Positions 26,195 through 34,790 are shown, counted from the first letter of the stretch. The stretch is DNA of 64,000 bases from an uncultured Bacilli bacterium (GCA_934096075.1 CAKOLN010000003.1:1-64000), one strand, 5' to 3'. The notes: generated by a model not told the origin, from the letters alone. A program made the numbers and translations.

Positions 26195-26521
26195 ATGAAT
26201 GGTAGTTACTACAAAAGCCCATTATTTCCAAACGAACCAATCTATGAAAGAGATACTGCAGTACCTAACCAAAATAATGACTTACCAATGGAACAAAGTT
26301 ACATAGAAAATATACTAAGACTTAATAAAGGAAGAAAAGCAACAATATATGTAAGTTTTCCTGATTCCATAAATTGGAAAGATAAAATATTTACTGGAAT
26401 AATTGAACAAGCAGGAAGAGATCATATCATATTAAGTGATCCTGAAACTGGAAAATGGTATATGATATTAATGATATACTTAGATTATGTTGAGTTCCAA
26501 GATAAAATAAACTACAAATAA
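26195..26521 (+). CDS. gerQ: Spore coat protein GerQ
   Basis: GerQ is a spore coat protein crosslinked by transglutaminase and needed for the germination enzyme CwlJ in Bacillus. The conserved C-terminal domain matches well: QSYIENILRLNKGRKATIY, IIEQAGRDHIILSDPETGKWY and LMIYLDYVEF. Length is 108 residues, with a short N-terminal part compared with B. subtilis. GAGGTG precedes the start. It is good evidence that the organism makes spores. Confidence 0.92.
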   Translation: MNGSYYKSPLFPNEPIYERDTAVPNQNNDLPMEQSYIENILRLNKGRKATIYVSFPDSINWKDKIFTGIIEQAGRDHIILSDPETGKWYMILMIYLDYVEFQDKINYK

Positions 26522-26548
26522 GGTATCTTAAATGATACTTTTTATTTT
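26520..26548 (+). terminator. Terminator after gerQ
   Basis: GTATC (26523-26527) and GATAC (26534-26538), extended by A-T pairs on both sides, followed by T5. Confidence 0.6.
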
Positions 26549-26556
26549 GAAGAACT

Positions 26557-26598
26557 AAAAATCGCACTCTTGTGAATTAATTCGTGAGTTAGATTTTT
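26557..26598. repeat. Left-end palindrome of the IS
   Basis: AAAAATC (26557-26563) pairs with GATTTTT (26592-26598) and ACTC (26566-26569) with GAGT (26586-26589), around a central GAATTAATTC. It is probably the TnpA-recognised left-end hairpin, but its flank is also terminator-like. Confidence 0.5.
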
Positions 26599-26663
26599 CC
26601 TTTTTTGTTTCTAAAAGTATTTATTTTTATGCTTACATATGGTATGATTGTTATGGTGGTAAT

Positions 26664-27059
26664 ATGATTATTTCCAAAGGAAGAGGATATGTATATGGTA
26701 TAGAGTACCATATAGTATTTTGTACTAAATATCGTAAAAAAATAATAACCGATAGTGTAAAAGATTCACTTTTTCAAATAATTATATCATTATCTCAAGA
26801 AATGGATTTTAAAATAATAGAAATTAATACAGATTTAGACCATATTCACTTGTTAATTAGTTGTAAGCCTCAGCATTATATACCTACTATCGTAAAAAGA
26901 TTAAAAGGTACAAGTGCAAGACTATTATTTAAATTATATCCAGAATTAAAAAAAGAATTATATGGTGGACATATGTGGAATCCTTCTTATTTTGTTGCTA
27001 CTGTTAGTGATACACTAGAAGATAATATTAAAGAATATATTTCTAATCAGGGGAAGTAG
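26664..27059 (+). CDS. tnpA: IS200/IS605 transposase TnpA (Y1 HUH)
   Basis: TnpA cuts and rejoins single-stranded transposon ends. The HUH metal-binding motif is HIHLL in DLDHIHLLI. The catalytic tyrosine lies in EYISNQ near the C-terminus (YxxxQ pattern). GHMWNPSYFVATV is a typical family stretch. Length is 131 residues, full size. The stop is followed within nine bases by tnpB. All catalytic residues are present, so it may be active. Confidence 0.95.
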   Translation: MIISKGRGYVYGIEYHIVFCTKYRKKIITDSVKDSLFQIIISLSQEMDFKIIEINTDLDHIHLLISCKPQHYIPTIVKRLKGTSARLLFKLYPELKKELYGGHMWNPSYFVATVSDTLEDNIKEYISNQGK

Positions 27060-27068
27060 GTGTTATTT

Positions 27069-28151
27069 ATGGAGTATACTTATAGTTTTAGAATTTATCC
27101 TAATGAAGAGCAAATTGTTTTAATTGCTAAAACTTTTGGATGTTGTAGATTTATCTATAATTATTTTTTAGACTATTCTAATAATAATGGCTATAGTTCA
27201 AAGTATACAAATAATAATACCTGTAATAGAGAGCTAAAAGTAGAATATCCTTGGCTTAAAGAAGTGGATAAGTTTGCTATTACTAATACTATTTATAATT
27301 TAGATAATGCTTATAAAAGATATATAAACAAATTAGGTGGTAATCCTAGATTTAAAAAGAAAAATAAGGGAGAATCTTATCAAACTAATTATACTAATAA
27401 TAATATAGAAGTATTAGATAATTACATTAAATTACCTAAATTAGGTAAAGTACTCGCTAAAGTTCATAGAAAAGTAGAAGGTACTATTATTAATGCTACA
27501 ATAAAAAAATATAGTAATAATAAATATAAAGTAATGATATTAGTTAGAAAAGAAATTAAAAAGTTAGAAACTAATAGTTATATAGTAGGAATAGATATGG
27601 GAGTTAGTAATTTTGTTCATGATAGTTCTAATAATATATATAATGCTCCTAAAGAATTAATGAATACTTATGATAAAATAGGTAGATTACAAAAAAGTCT
27701 TTCTTTAAAAAAGAAAGGCAGTAATAATTATAAGAAAATAGAAAATAAGATTAATAAACTATATGATAAATGTAATAATGTTAGAAATGATTTCTTACAT
27801 AAATTAAGTACTAGTATTATAAACGAAAACCAAGTTATAGTAGTAGAAGATTTAAATGTTAAAGAAATGTTTCAAAATAAGAATATAGCCAAAGTACTTG
27901 GAGATATATCTATATCTAAGTTTATTAATATGTTAGAATATAAAGCAAAATGGTATGGAAGAAAATTAATAAAGGTTGGTAGATATTATCCATCTAGTCA
28001 GTTATGTAATAACTGTGGTTATCAAAATAAAAAAATAAAAGACTATAGTATAAGATCTTGGCAGTGTCCTAGATGCGATAGTGTACATGATAGAGATTAT
28101 AATGCTGCGAACAATATACTAGATAAAGGAATAGAATTATTACTTATCTAA
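27069..28151 (+). CDS. tnpB: TnpB RNA-guided endonuclease (IS605 OrfB)
   Basis: TnpB is the RNA-guided nuclease ancestral to Cas12. The RuvC residues are visible: Asp in VGIDMGVSNF, Glu in VVVEDLNVKEM, and the final Asp in HDRDYNAANNIL. A four-cysteine zinc finger sits between them (CNNCGYQ ... CPRC). The N-terminal part has the usual YSFRIYPN start. Length is 360 residues from the ATG at 27069, which has AGGTG upstream; a GTG nine bases earlier is an alternative. No inactivating change is seen. Confidence 0.95.
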   Translation: MEYTYSFRIYPNEEQIVLIAKTFGCCRFIYNYFLDYSNNNGYSSKYTNNNTCNRELKVEYPWLKEVDKFAITNTIYNLDNAYKRYINKLGGNPRFKKKNKGESYQTNYTNNNIEVLDNYIKLPKLGKVLAKVHRKVEGTIINATIKKYSNNKYKVMILVRKEIKKLETNSYIVGIDMGVSNFVHDSSNNIYNAPKELMNTYDKIGRLQKSLSLKKKGSNNYKKIENKINKLYDKCNNVRNDFLHKLSTSIINENQVIVVEDLNVKEMFQNKNIAKVLGDISISKFINMLEYKAKWYGRKLIKVGRYYPSSQLCNNCGYQNKKIKDYSIRSWQCPRCDSVHDRDYNAANNILDKGIELLLI

Positions 28152-28277
28152 TTAATTATATATAGGGTAGGAACTATCCGAGTTTATGTCTCTTTACATT
28201 AATAATAGTATTATTAAATGGAGAAAATTCTAATAGTGATATTAGAAGCATGCGATATTAAATCGTGTGAGGTTCAC
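28152..28277 (+). ncRNA. Predicted omega-RNA at the IS right end
   Basis: Four hairpins follow the tnpB stop: GGGTAG/CTATCC (28165-28179), TTAATAAT/ATTATTAA (28199-28217), CTAATA/TATTAG (28230-28245) and ATGCGAT/ATCGTGT (28250-28268, two G-U pairs). They end in GAGGTTCAC. This is the layout of TnpB guide RNAs, in which the 3' end of the element is the scaffold and the adjoining host DNA is the guide. The guide here would be about 28278-28297. Confidence 0.7.
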
Positions 28278-28325
28278 AATAAATGTAAACTAACAATATT
28301 TGTTAATTCAATGAATTCAATTATG

Positions 28326-28334
28326 TGATACAAT
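28326..28334 (+). promoter_or_regulatory. Extended -10 promoter of the dacF-like gene
   Basis: TGA followed by TACAAT (28329-28334). Only six bases separate the -10 from the ATG at 28341, so transcription should begin at or within one or two bases of the start codon. No good -35 is seen. Confidence 0.55.
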
Positions 28335-28340
28335 ACTATT

Positions 28341-29567
28341 ATGAAGAAGTTTTTTAAAAGTTTAATAATATTTATTTTAATGTGCCCTTTAATAACAAAA
28401 GCATTTGAAATTGAAGGATTATATTCTAAAAATGTCTTAGTCTACAATTTAGATGAAGATAAGATTTTATATAATGTAAAAAGTGAAGATAAAATTAGCA
28501 TAGCAAGTCTTACAAAAATAATGACTACAATAGTCGCTATAGAAAATATTGAAAATTTAGATGAAACCATAACTATAACTTCTAAAATGTTAGATGACAT
28601 TCCATATGATGCATCAACCGCAGGATTAGAAGTTGGAGATAAGGTAACTTATAAAGATTTGTTATATGCAAGTCTTATACCTTCTGGAGCTGATGCAACT
28701 CAATCATTGGCAGTTTCGATCTCAGGTTCAGTATCTAAATTTGTAGAACTTATGAATAATAAAGCAAAAAGCTTAAATATGAAAAACACTCACTTCGTTA
28801 ATACTACAGGACTAGATGCAGAAGGACATTATTCAACACTAGAAGACATACTTATTTTAATAAAATATGCCTTAAAAAATGAAACATTTAAATCAGTATT
28901 TGAAACAAAATCATACACAACTACAAACAATATTAAACTTAAATCAACATTAGATTATTATAATAGAGATTTTAATTACAACATATCTTATGTATTAGGA
29001 TCAAAAACAGGTTTTACTGATGATGCAGGCCTATGCCTATTAACTTTATCAAATGTAGATGACACAAATATCATTACAATAACAGCTAATGCACCCTATT
29101 CTTATGGTAACTCTAAAAACATGATGGACCTAAACACAATAAAAACATCATTAGATAAATCATTTGAAAAAGCAACACTCATAACTGAAAACGAGCAACT
29201 AATAGTATTAAATACGAAATATGCTAAAGAAAAAGAAATAAAAATAACATCTCCTTCCGAAATAACTAAATATGTAGAAAAACCTTTCAATAAAGATAAA
29301 ATAAAAACTGAATATACTGGAGAAAAAATAATATCATACAAAACAGAAAAAGGTACTAAACTTGGAGAAATAAAAATAAGTTATAATGATGAATTAGTAG
29401 ATATAATTGAAGTTAAATTAGATAAAGATTTACACTTTAGTTTATGGGTATTTATTAAAGATAATATATTGCTAATCACTATAGTAATCATAGTATTTCT
29501 AATGCTTCTATTAATAATTAGAAAATCTAAAAAGAAAAGAAAGAGACTAAGAAAAATGAGACGATAA
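28341..29567 (+). CDS. D-alanyl-D-alanine carboxypeptidase (DacF/DacB type)
   Basis: A low-molecular-weight penicillin-binding protein that trims the terminal D-Ala of peptidoglycan stems. It has a signal peptide (about residues 1-22), the SxxK motif SLTK, an SGAD where SxN is expected, and the KTG motif in GSKTGFTDDAG. Unlike classical DacA or DacF, the C-terminus is a membrane segment (about 378-395) followed by a very basic tail (KSKKKRKRLRKMRR). Length is 408 residues. There is no ribosome site; the -10 lies directly before the ATG, suggesting a leaderless transcript. Confidence 0.88.
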   Translation: MKKFFKSLIIFILMCPLITKAFEIEGLYSKNVLVYNLDEDKILYNVKSEDKISIASLTKIMTTIVAIENIENLDETITITSKMLDDIPYDASTAGLEVGDKVTYKDLLYASLIPSGADATQSLAVSISGSVSKFVELMNNKAKSLNMKNTHFVNTTGLDAEGHYSTLEDILILIKYALKNETFKSVFETKSYTTTNNIKLKSTLDYYNRDFNYNISYVLGSKTGFTDDAGLCLLTLSNVDDTNIITITANAPYSYGNSKNMMDLNTIKTSLDKSFEKATLITENEQLIVLNTKYAKEKEIKITSPSEITKYVEKPFNKDKIKTEYTGEKIISYKTEKGTKLGEIKISYNDELVDIIEVKLDKDLHFSLWVFIKDNILLITIVIIVFLMLLLIIRKSKKKRKRLRKMRR

Positions 29568-29581
29568 GTCTCTTTTATTAT
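29533..29581. repeat. 49-bp direct repeat, copy 1 (dacF-like 3' end and terminator)
   Basis: Covers the last 35 bases of the dacF-like gene and its terminator (GAGAC...GTCTC then TTTT at 29558-29576). It matches 30578-30626 in 48 of 49 positions; the single difference is A at 29564 against T at 30609. Confidence 0.9.
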
Positions 29582-29653
29582 ACTAAAACATATGATATAA
29601 TTAATTTGAGACAAACTTAAAAGAGAAAAAATATAAAGAAAGGAGTGAAAGAA

Positions 29654-30595
29654 ATGATTGATTTTTCTACTTCAATTGAAGAATTAAATAGTTATAAGGG
29701 ATCAGAAAAAAAGAAAACCTTAATTTACAATGGAAAAAAATATTTAGTAAAATTTCCAGATCCAATAAGAGAAAAAAATAAAACAATTTCATATATAAAT
29801 AATGCTTTTTCAGAATATGTAGGAAGCAATATCTTTAAATTACTAGGATTTGAAACTCAAAATACATTACTAGGTATTTATAAGTACAATAATAAAGACA
29901 AAGTAGTATGTGCTTGTGAAGACTTTACTGACAGTAACCACGAATTGTATGAATTTGAAAATCTTGCACTAAGTACTAATCCCGATAAAAAAATTCAAAC
30001 TGAATTAAATGACATAATGGAAGTTATTAATTGGTTGACTAATTCAAAAGATATTAAATTGTATATAAATGATAATATAAAAGAAAAGTTTTGGAATATG
30101 TTTATCATAGACTGCTTAATTGGAAATACCGACAGACATAATGGCAACTGGGGATTATTGGTAAACACTAAAACTAAGGAAGCAAGTTTTTCACCAATAT
30201 ATGACTGTAGTTCTTGTTTAAATCCAATGTTAGATGATGAGGAATTATCTAAAATAGATGAAATAGAGTTAAAAAATTTAGCAATTAATTCATATTCATG
30301 TCTTAAAGAAAATGGAAAAAAGATAAATTACATCACTTTCATAAAAAATGCAAAAAACGAAGACTGCAATAAAGCTTTATTAAGAGTATTTAAAAAAATT
30401 AACATAGAAGAAATTAATGACTTTATAGATAGTATAAAAGGAATATCAAAAACAAGAAAAAACTTTTATAAAAACATAATTAATTATAGATATAATATAT
30501 TAAATAAAATACATAAGAAAATAGTTAATTCAAGATATAAAGTAATTAGGGAATCTTATGATAAAATAAACATTGATAGAAAAGAAAGAGACTAA
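29654..30595 (+). CDS. HipA/CtkA-like kinase
   Basis: A 313-residue protein with the C-terminal signature of HipA-like Ser/Thr kinases. The catalytic loop is DCLIGNTDRHNGNWGLL (about 155-172) and the metal-binding motif is SPIYDCSSCLNP (about 190-201). The N-terminal glycine loop is not obvious. No HipB-type antitoxin lies next to it, so it looks like an orphan kinase, closer to CtkA than to classical hipBA. The ATG at 29654 has AAAGGAG eight bases upstream; an in-frame GTG lies nine bases earlier. Its last five codons lie inside a repeat copied from the dacF-like 3' end, so its C-terminus may be borrowed sequence. A TATAAT lies near 29594. Confidence 0.75.
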   Translation: MIDFSTSIEELNSYKGSEKKKTLIYNGKKYLVKFPDPIREKNKTISYINNAFSEYVGSNIFKLLGFETQNTLLGIYKYNNKDKVVCACEDFTDSNHELYEFENLALSTNPDKKIQTELNDIMEVINWLTNSKDIKLYINDNIKEKFWNMFIIDCLIGNTDRHNGNWGLLVNTKTKEASFSPIYDCSSCLNPMLDDEELSKIDEIELKNLAINSYSCLKENGKKINYITFIKNAKNEDCNKALLRVFKKINIEEINDFIDSIKGISKTRKNFYKNIINYRYNILNKIHKKIVNSRYKVIRESYDKINIDRKERD

Positions 30596-30626
30596 GAAAA
30601 ATGAGACGTTAAGTCTCTTTTATTAT
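30578..30626. repeat. 49-bp direct repeat, copy 2
   Basis: Second copy of 29533-29581. Here the same bases are read in another frame as the end of the kinase gene (IDRKERD) and as its terminator (GAGAC...GTCTC, T4). The two copies bracket 996 bases that hold only the kinase gene. Confidence 0.9.
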
Positions 30627-30729
30627 GTCTAATTCTATCAAATTTCAAAAAAATTCTAGTAATTTCCCCTATTTATGTGCTATTATATATATACTAGCGG
30701 AGTATTGACTTAAAATTGTACCAAATCTT

Positions 30730-30764
30730 TCACAATTTGCAAATGCATAAAATTGTGATATAAT
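30730..30764 (+). promoter_or_regulatory. Promoter and operator-like palindrome before rplI
   Basis: TCACAATTT (30730-30738) and AAATTGTGA (30750-30758) form a nine-base inverted repeat with an 11-base gap. It ends at an extended -10, TGA then TATAAT (30759-30764). The repeat occupies the -35 to -10 interval, a position suited to a repressor or to an unknown dimeric regulator. Confidence 0.5.
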
Positions 30765-30782
30765 ATACTGACGGAGGATTTT

Positions 30783-31223
30783 ATGAAGATAATATTACTA
30801 GAAAATGTAAAAGGAACTGGAAAAAAAGATGAAATAAAAGAAGTTAAAGATGGCTTTGGAAATTTCCTTATAAAATCAAAAAAAGCAGTTTCTTATTCAG
30901 AAAAAAGTAAAGAGGTTCTAAAAACTCAATTAGAAAACAAAAAAGAAGAAGAAGACAGAATATATAAAGAAGCCTTAGAATTAAAAAGTAAGTTAGAAAA
31001 AACAAAACTAACTTTTAAAGTAAAAACTGGGGCTCAAGATAGAGTTTTTGGTAGTATAAGTTCTAAACAAATAAGTGAAGAATTAAAAAAGAAAAACCTT
31101 AATGTAGACAAAAAAATAATAGATGCAGAAAACATAAATTCTCTAGGAATGCATTTAGTTAAAATAAAATTACATAAAAAAGTAACTGCCGAATTAAATG
31201 TAGAATTAAAAGGTGGTGAATAA
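30783..31223 (+). CDS. rplI: 50S ribosomal protein L9
   Basis: L9 bridges large-subunit features near L1. The N-terminal domain shows MKIILLENVKGTGKKDEIKEVKDGFGNF, with the familiar VKDGFGNFLI. A long helix follows (about 42-75), then the C-terminal RNA-binding domain with FGSISSKQI. Length is 146 residues. A GGAGG site precedes the ATG. Its stop codon is directly followed by the dnaB start, a conserved rplI-dnaB pair. Confidence 0.96.
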   Translation: MKIILLENVKGTGKKDEIKEVKDGFGNFLIKSKKAVSYSEKSKEVLKTQLENKKEEEDRIYKEALELKSKLEKTKLTFKVKTGAQDRVFGSISSKQISEELKKKNLNVDKKIIDAENINSLGMHLVKIKLHKKVTAELNVELKGGE

Positions 31224-32573
31224 ATGGCAAGAAAAGAACCACAAAGTATTGAAGCAGAAATAAATGCTTTAGGATGTGCGTTCTTAAGTAAAAGTGCTTT
31301 AGACAAAGTATGTGAAGAATTAACCATGCCTATGTTTTACCTAGACGGTCATAAAAAAATATTTGAAGCATTATTAAATTTAAGAAGTACAGACACTGCA
31401 GTAGATATAACAACTGTAACTAATGAATTAGAAAGAACTAAATCACTTAGTTCAGTAGGCGGAATAGACTATTTAACTGAAATAGTAAATTCAGTCGCAA
31501 CACCTGCTAACTTAGAATACTACATAAAAATAATATTTGAAAAATACGTATTAAGATGTCTAATAGAAGAATCAACTAAAATAATAGATGAATGCTATGA
31601 TGAATCAGAAGATTTAAATTCTATAGTTGAAGATGCAGAAAAAAGAATTCTTGGAGTAAATAGTGATAGAATGATTAAAGATATCAAACCTATTCAAGAA
31701 GTCTTAGTAAAAGCACAACAAGAAATAGAATCACTATCTAAAAATGGTGCAGACATAACAGGTGTACCTAGTGGATTTAAAGACTTAGATAGAAGAACAG
31801 CTGGATTTCATGGCAATGAATTAATTATCTTAGCTGGTCGTCCAGGAATGGGTAAAAGTGCCCTTGCTATAAACATGGCAACACATATGACAATAAATGC
31901 AAAAAAGTCAGTAGCCTTATTTAACCTAGAAATGGGAGCAACTCAAATAGTAAACAGAATGTTCTCATCCATTGGACAAATAGATGGACAAAAACTAAGA
32001 ACTGGTAGACTAGATCATATGGACTGGAAAAAATTTAACGAAGCATTAAGTCTACTAGCAGATACTAAGTTTTTTATAGATGATACACCAGGAATAACAG
32101 TCGCAGAAATAAGAAGCAAATGTAGAAAATTAAAAAATAGTGATAAAGGTCTAGACTGTATAATAATAGACTACCTACAACTAATAAGCAGTTCAAATAA
32201 GTACTCTGGACAAAGAACTAATGAGGTAAGTGAAATATCAAGAGACTTAAAAAAACTAGCAATGGAGTTAGAAGTGCCAGTAATCGCCCTTGCACAACTA
32301 TCTCGTGGTGTGGAACAAAGAGAAGACAAACGACCTTTAATGAGTGACTTAAAAGAAAGTGGCTCAATAGAACAAGATGCAGATATTGTAATGTTCATTT
32401 ATTGTGATGACTATTACAAATTCAAATCAAAAGAAAGACCTGCACTATCACCAACAGAACTAATAATTTCTAAACACAGAAGTGGTAGTACTGGTACAGT
32501 AGATTTAATTTTTGAAAGAGAACATGCTAATTTCAAAAATTATCTAAGAAGTGAGGAAAAAGAAAATGAATAA
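31224..32573 (+). CDS. dnaB: Replicative DNA helicase DnaB (DnaC of Bacillus)
   Basis: The hexameric helicase at the replication fork. The N-terminal helical domain covers about residues 1-105 (PQSIEAEINALGC). The RecA-like domain has Walker A GRPGMGKSALA, Walker B IIIDYLQLIS and the later QLSRGVEQREDKRP. Length is 449 residues. The start abuts the rplI stop with no gap, and the end overlaps the M23 gene by eight bases, giving rplI-dnaB-M23-walJ-rlmH as one unit. Confidence 0.97.
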   Translation: MARKEPQSIEAEINALGCAFLSKSALDKVCEELTMPMFYLDGHKKIFEALLNLRSTDTAVDITTVTNELERTKSLSSVGGIDYLTEIVNSVATPANLEYYIKIIFEKYVLRCLIEESTKIIDECYDESEDLNSIVEDAEKRILGVNSDRMIKDIKPIQEVLVKAQQEIESLSKNGADITGVPSGFKDLDRRTAGFHGNELIILAGRPGMGKSALAINMATHMTINAKKSVALFNLEMGATQIVNRMFSSIGQIDGQKLRTGRLDHMDWKKFNEALSLLADTKFFIDDTPGITVAEIRSKCRKLKNSDKGLDCIIIDYLQLISSSNKYSGQRTNEVSEISRDLKKLAMELEVPVIALAQLSRGVEQREDKRPLMSDLKESGSIEQDADIVMFIYCDDYYKFKSKERPALSPTELIISKHRSGSTGTVDLIFEREHANFKNYLRSEEKENE

Positions 32574-34029
32574 GAAAAGTATATATTGGAGCTCAGTATT
32601 TGTAATCATACTAACTAGCCTAATATTTATACTTGGAACAGATAGAAAAAGTTATGATGAAAACCCTGAAACTGTTTATCAAGTATATCTAAACGGTCAA
32701 ACAATAGGTGTCATCAAAAGTGAAGATGCCCTATATGACTTAATAGATAAAGAACAAAAAAATCTTAAAAAAGAATACAAAGTAAATAAAATATATGCTC
32801 CAATCGGACTAGAAGTAACTAAATTAGTAACATATGATAGTGAACTAGACGATGTAAAAGAAGTTTATAATAAAATAAAAGATGAAGAACCATTTACTGT
32901 AAAAGGTTATGAAGTAACAATAACACATGATGAAAATAACATAGAAAAAATAAATGTACTAGATAAAAAGGACTTTGATACAGCAGTAGAAAATACAATA
33001 AAAGCTTTCGTAGATGAAACTGAATATGAAAAATACTTAAATGAAACTCAAGATGAAATAATAACAACAGGTTCAACTATAGAAAATATAAATATAAAAG
33101 AAAATATAACTATAAAAGAAAAATATCTAAGTACAGAAGACAAAATATATAGAGACGCAAATGAATTAAGTAGATACATGTTATTTGGTACTGATGAAAC
33201 TCAAGGAACACACATAGTAACCGCAGGAGAAACAATTAAACAAATTGCTGACGAATATGAACTATCAGTAAAAGAATTCTTAATAGTTAACCCTGAAATA
33301 GTAAGTGAAAATGCATTATTATTTAACGGACAAGAAGTTAATGTAGGACTAGTAAAACCAATAATAAGTATTGTAGTAGAAAATAATCTAGTTGAAGATA
33401 AAACAGTACCATATCAAAGTCAAACGAAATATGATAATAAATATGTGGTTGGTACAACATGGACAGAACAAACTGGACAAAATGGTATCAGTAGAGTTGA
33501 ATACTATACAGAAACAATAAATGGTGTAATAACTCAAGTAATACCATTAAGTACAGAAGTAATTAAACCAGTAGTAGATGAAGTAATAGTAAAAGGTGGT
33601 CTATCTATAAACTATGTAGGTGACACAGGTGCTTGGTATTGGCCAACAATAAGACCATATGTAATAACTTCATACTTTGGATGGAGAACAGACCCAATAT
33701 CTGGAGAACATACATATCACCGTGGAATAGATATTTCCGGTACAGGTTATGGTTCACCAATATATGCTGCTCAATCAGGTACAATCACTAGAATTGGATG
33801 GGCTGGAGACATGGGTAATTACATTTACATAGATCACGGAAAAGGATTCCAAACAATCTACATGCATTTAAGTGGTTTTGCAGATGGAATGAGAAGTGGA
33901 GTTGCAGTAACTAAAGGAGAATTAATTGCATATATGGGAAGTACTGGATATTCAACTGGTACACACTTAGACTTCCGTATAATGGCGAATGGTGTTTACA
34001 TAGACCCACTAGGAGTAAAATATAACTAA
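32566..34029 (+). CDS. Membrane-anchored M23 peptidase with LysM and G5 domains
   Basis: A cell-wall endopeptidase candidate of about 487 residues. The order is an N-terminal membrane segment (about 5-22), a region of unknown fold, a LysM domain (HIVTAGETIKQIADEY, about 222-265), a G5-like domain (about 275-345) and a C-terminal M23 domain. The M23 zinc motif HxxxD is present (HRGIDI). The second motif reads HLDF where HxH is usual, so one metal ligand is Asp. The ATG at 32566 has GAGG nine bases upstream. It overlaps dnaB, and its stop overlaps the walJ start. Confidence 0.85.
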   Translation: MNKKSIYWSSVFVIILTSLIFILGTDRKSYDENPETVYQVYLNGQTIGVIKSEDALYDLIDKEQKNLKKEYKVNKIYAPIGLEVTKLVTYDSELDDVKEVYNKIKDEEPFTVKGYEVTITHDENNIEKINVLDKKDFDTAVENTIKAFVDETEYEKYLNETQDEIITTGSTIENINIKENITIKEKYLSTEDKIYRDANELSRYMLFGTDETQGTHIVTAGETIKQIADEYELSVKEFLIVNPEIVSENALLFNGQEVNVGLVKPIISIVVENNLVEDKTVPYQSQTKYDNKYVVGTTWTEQTGQNGISRVEYYTETINGVITQVIPLSTEVIKPVVDEVIVKGGLSINYVGDTGAWYWPTIRPYVITSYFGWRTDPISGEHTYHRGIDISGTGYGSPIYAAQSGTITRIGWAGDMGNYIYIDHGKGFQTIYMHLSGFADGMRSGVAVTKGELIAYMGSTGYSTGTHLDFRIMANGVYIDPLGVKYN

Positions 34030-34790
34030 TGAAAATCCATATACTAGGAAGTGGATCTAAAGGAAACTCTACATTTATAGATTTAGGAAACAAAAAAATC
34101 TTAATAGATGTAGGGTTTTCCTATAAACATATAAAAGAACAACTATCTAAAATAAACATAGATCCTAAAGAAATAGATGCTGTTCTAATAACCCATGACC
34201 ATTCAGATCACACATATGGACTACCTGTATTTATAAACAAAGTTAACCCATTATTATATATAACTCCAGAAGTAGAAGAAGTAATACTGAAAACACCTTA
34301 CGAAAAAAGTATCTATTTAGGTGATGAATTATATATAGATGACGCTATGATAAAAGTAATACCTACATCTCATGATGCATTAACATCAAATGGTTTTCTA
34401 ATAGAAAAAAATAATGAATCTCTAGTATACATAACAGATACTGGTTACATAAATCAAAGATACTTTAAATTCCTACAAAACAAAACATACTACATAATAG
34501 AAAGCAACCATGATACCGAAAGATTAATAAAAGGAAGGTATCCAGAATATTTACAAAGAAGAATACTTAGTGATAAAGGACACCTATCTAATGAATTATG
34601 TGCAGGTTATCTATCTAGATTTATCGGACCAAATACAAAAAAAGTTGTACTAGCACACTTATCAGAAGAAAATAATACAATAGATTTAGCTTTAAACACA
34701 ACTGAGTCAGTACTTAAAGAAAATAATATAAGTTTTTCAAACATAACATGTGCAAGTCAAACAGAATTAACCGAGGTAACTAATGATTAA
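34029..34790 (+). CDS. walJ: Metallo-beta-lactamase-fold nuclease WalJ (YycJ)
   Basis: WalJ belongs to the beta-lactamase-fold exonucleases and usually lies in the walRK operon; here walRK are absent. The metal motif is THDHSDH, with SGSKGNST at the N-terminus as in the family. Length is 253 residues. It starts within the preceding stop (TAATGA) and overlaps rlmH by eight bases. The pairing with rlmH is the usual Firmicute order. Confidence 0.9.
   Translation: MKIHILGSGSKGNSTFIDLGNKKILIDVGFSYKHIKEQLSKINIDPKEIDAVLITHDHSDHTYGLPVFINKVNPLLYITPEVEEVILKTPYEKSIYLGDELYIDDAMIKVIPTSHDALTSNGFLIEKNNESLVYITDTGYINQRYFKFLQNKTYYIIESNHDTERLIKGRYPEYLQRRILSDKGHLSNELCAGYLSRFIGPNTKKVVLAHLSEENNTIDLALNTTESVLKENNISFSNITCASQTELTEVTND

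Larger units (their letters stand above)
26557..28277 (+). mobile_element. IS200/IS605-family insertion sequence
   Basis: Tandem tnpA and tnpB genes between a left-end palindrome (26557-26598, AAAAATC...GATTTTT with ACTC...GAGT inside) and a right end of four hairpins that finishes with GAGGTTCAC at about 28277. This layout is the IS605 type, which moves as single-stranded DNA and makes no target duplication. The exact left boundary and its target tetramer or pentamer cannot be fixed without an empty site. It lies between gerQ and the dacF-like gene. Confidence 0.85.

Noticed and set aside
29654..30595. A hipBA toxin-antitoxin pair
   Set aside because: No HipB-like helix-turn-helix gene lies on either side; only the kinase is present.
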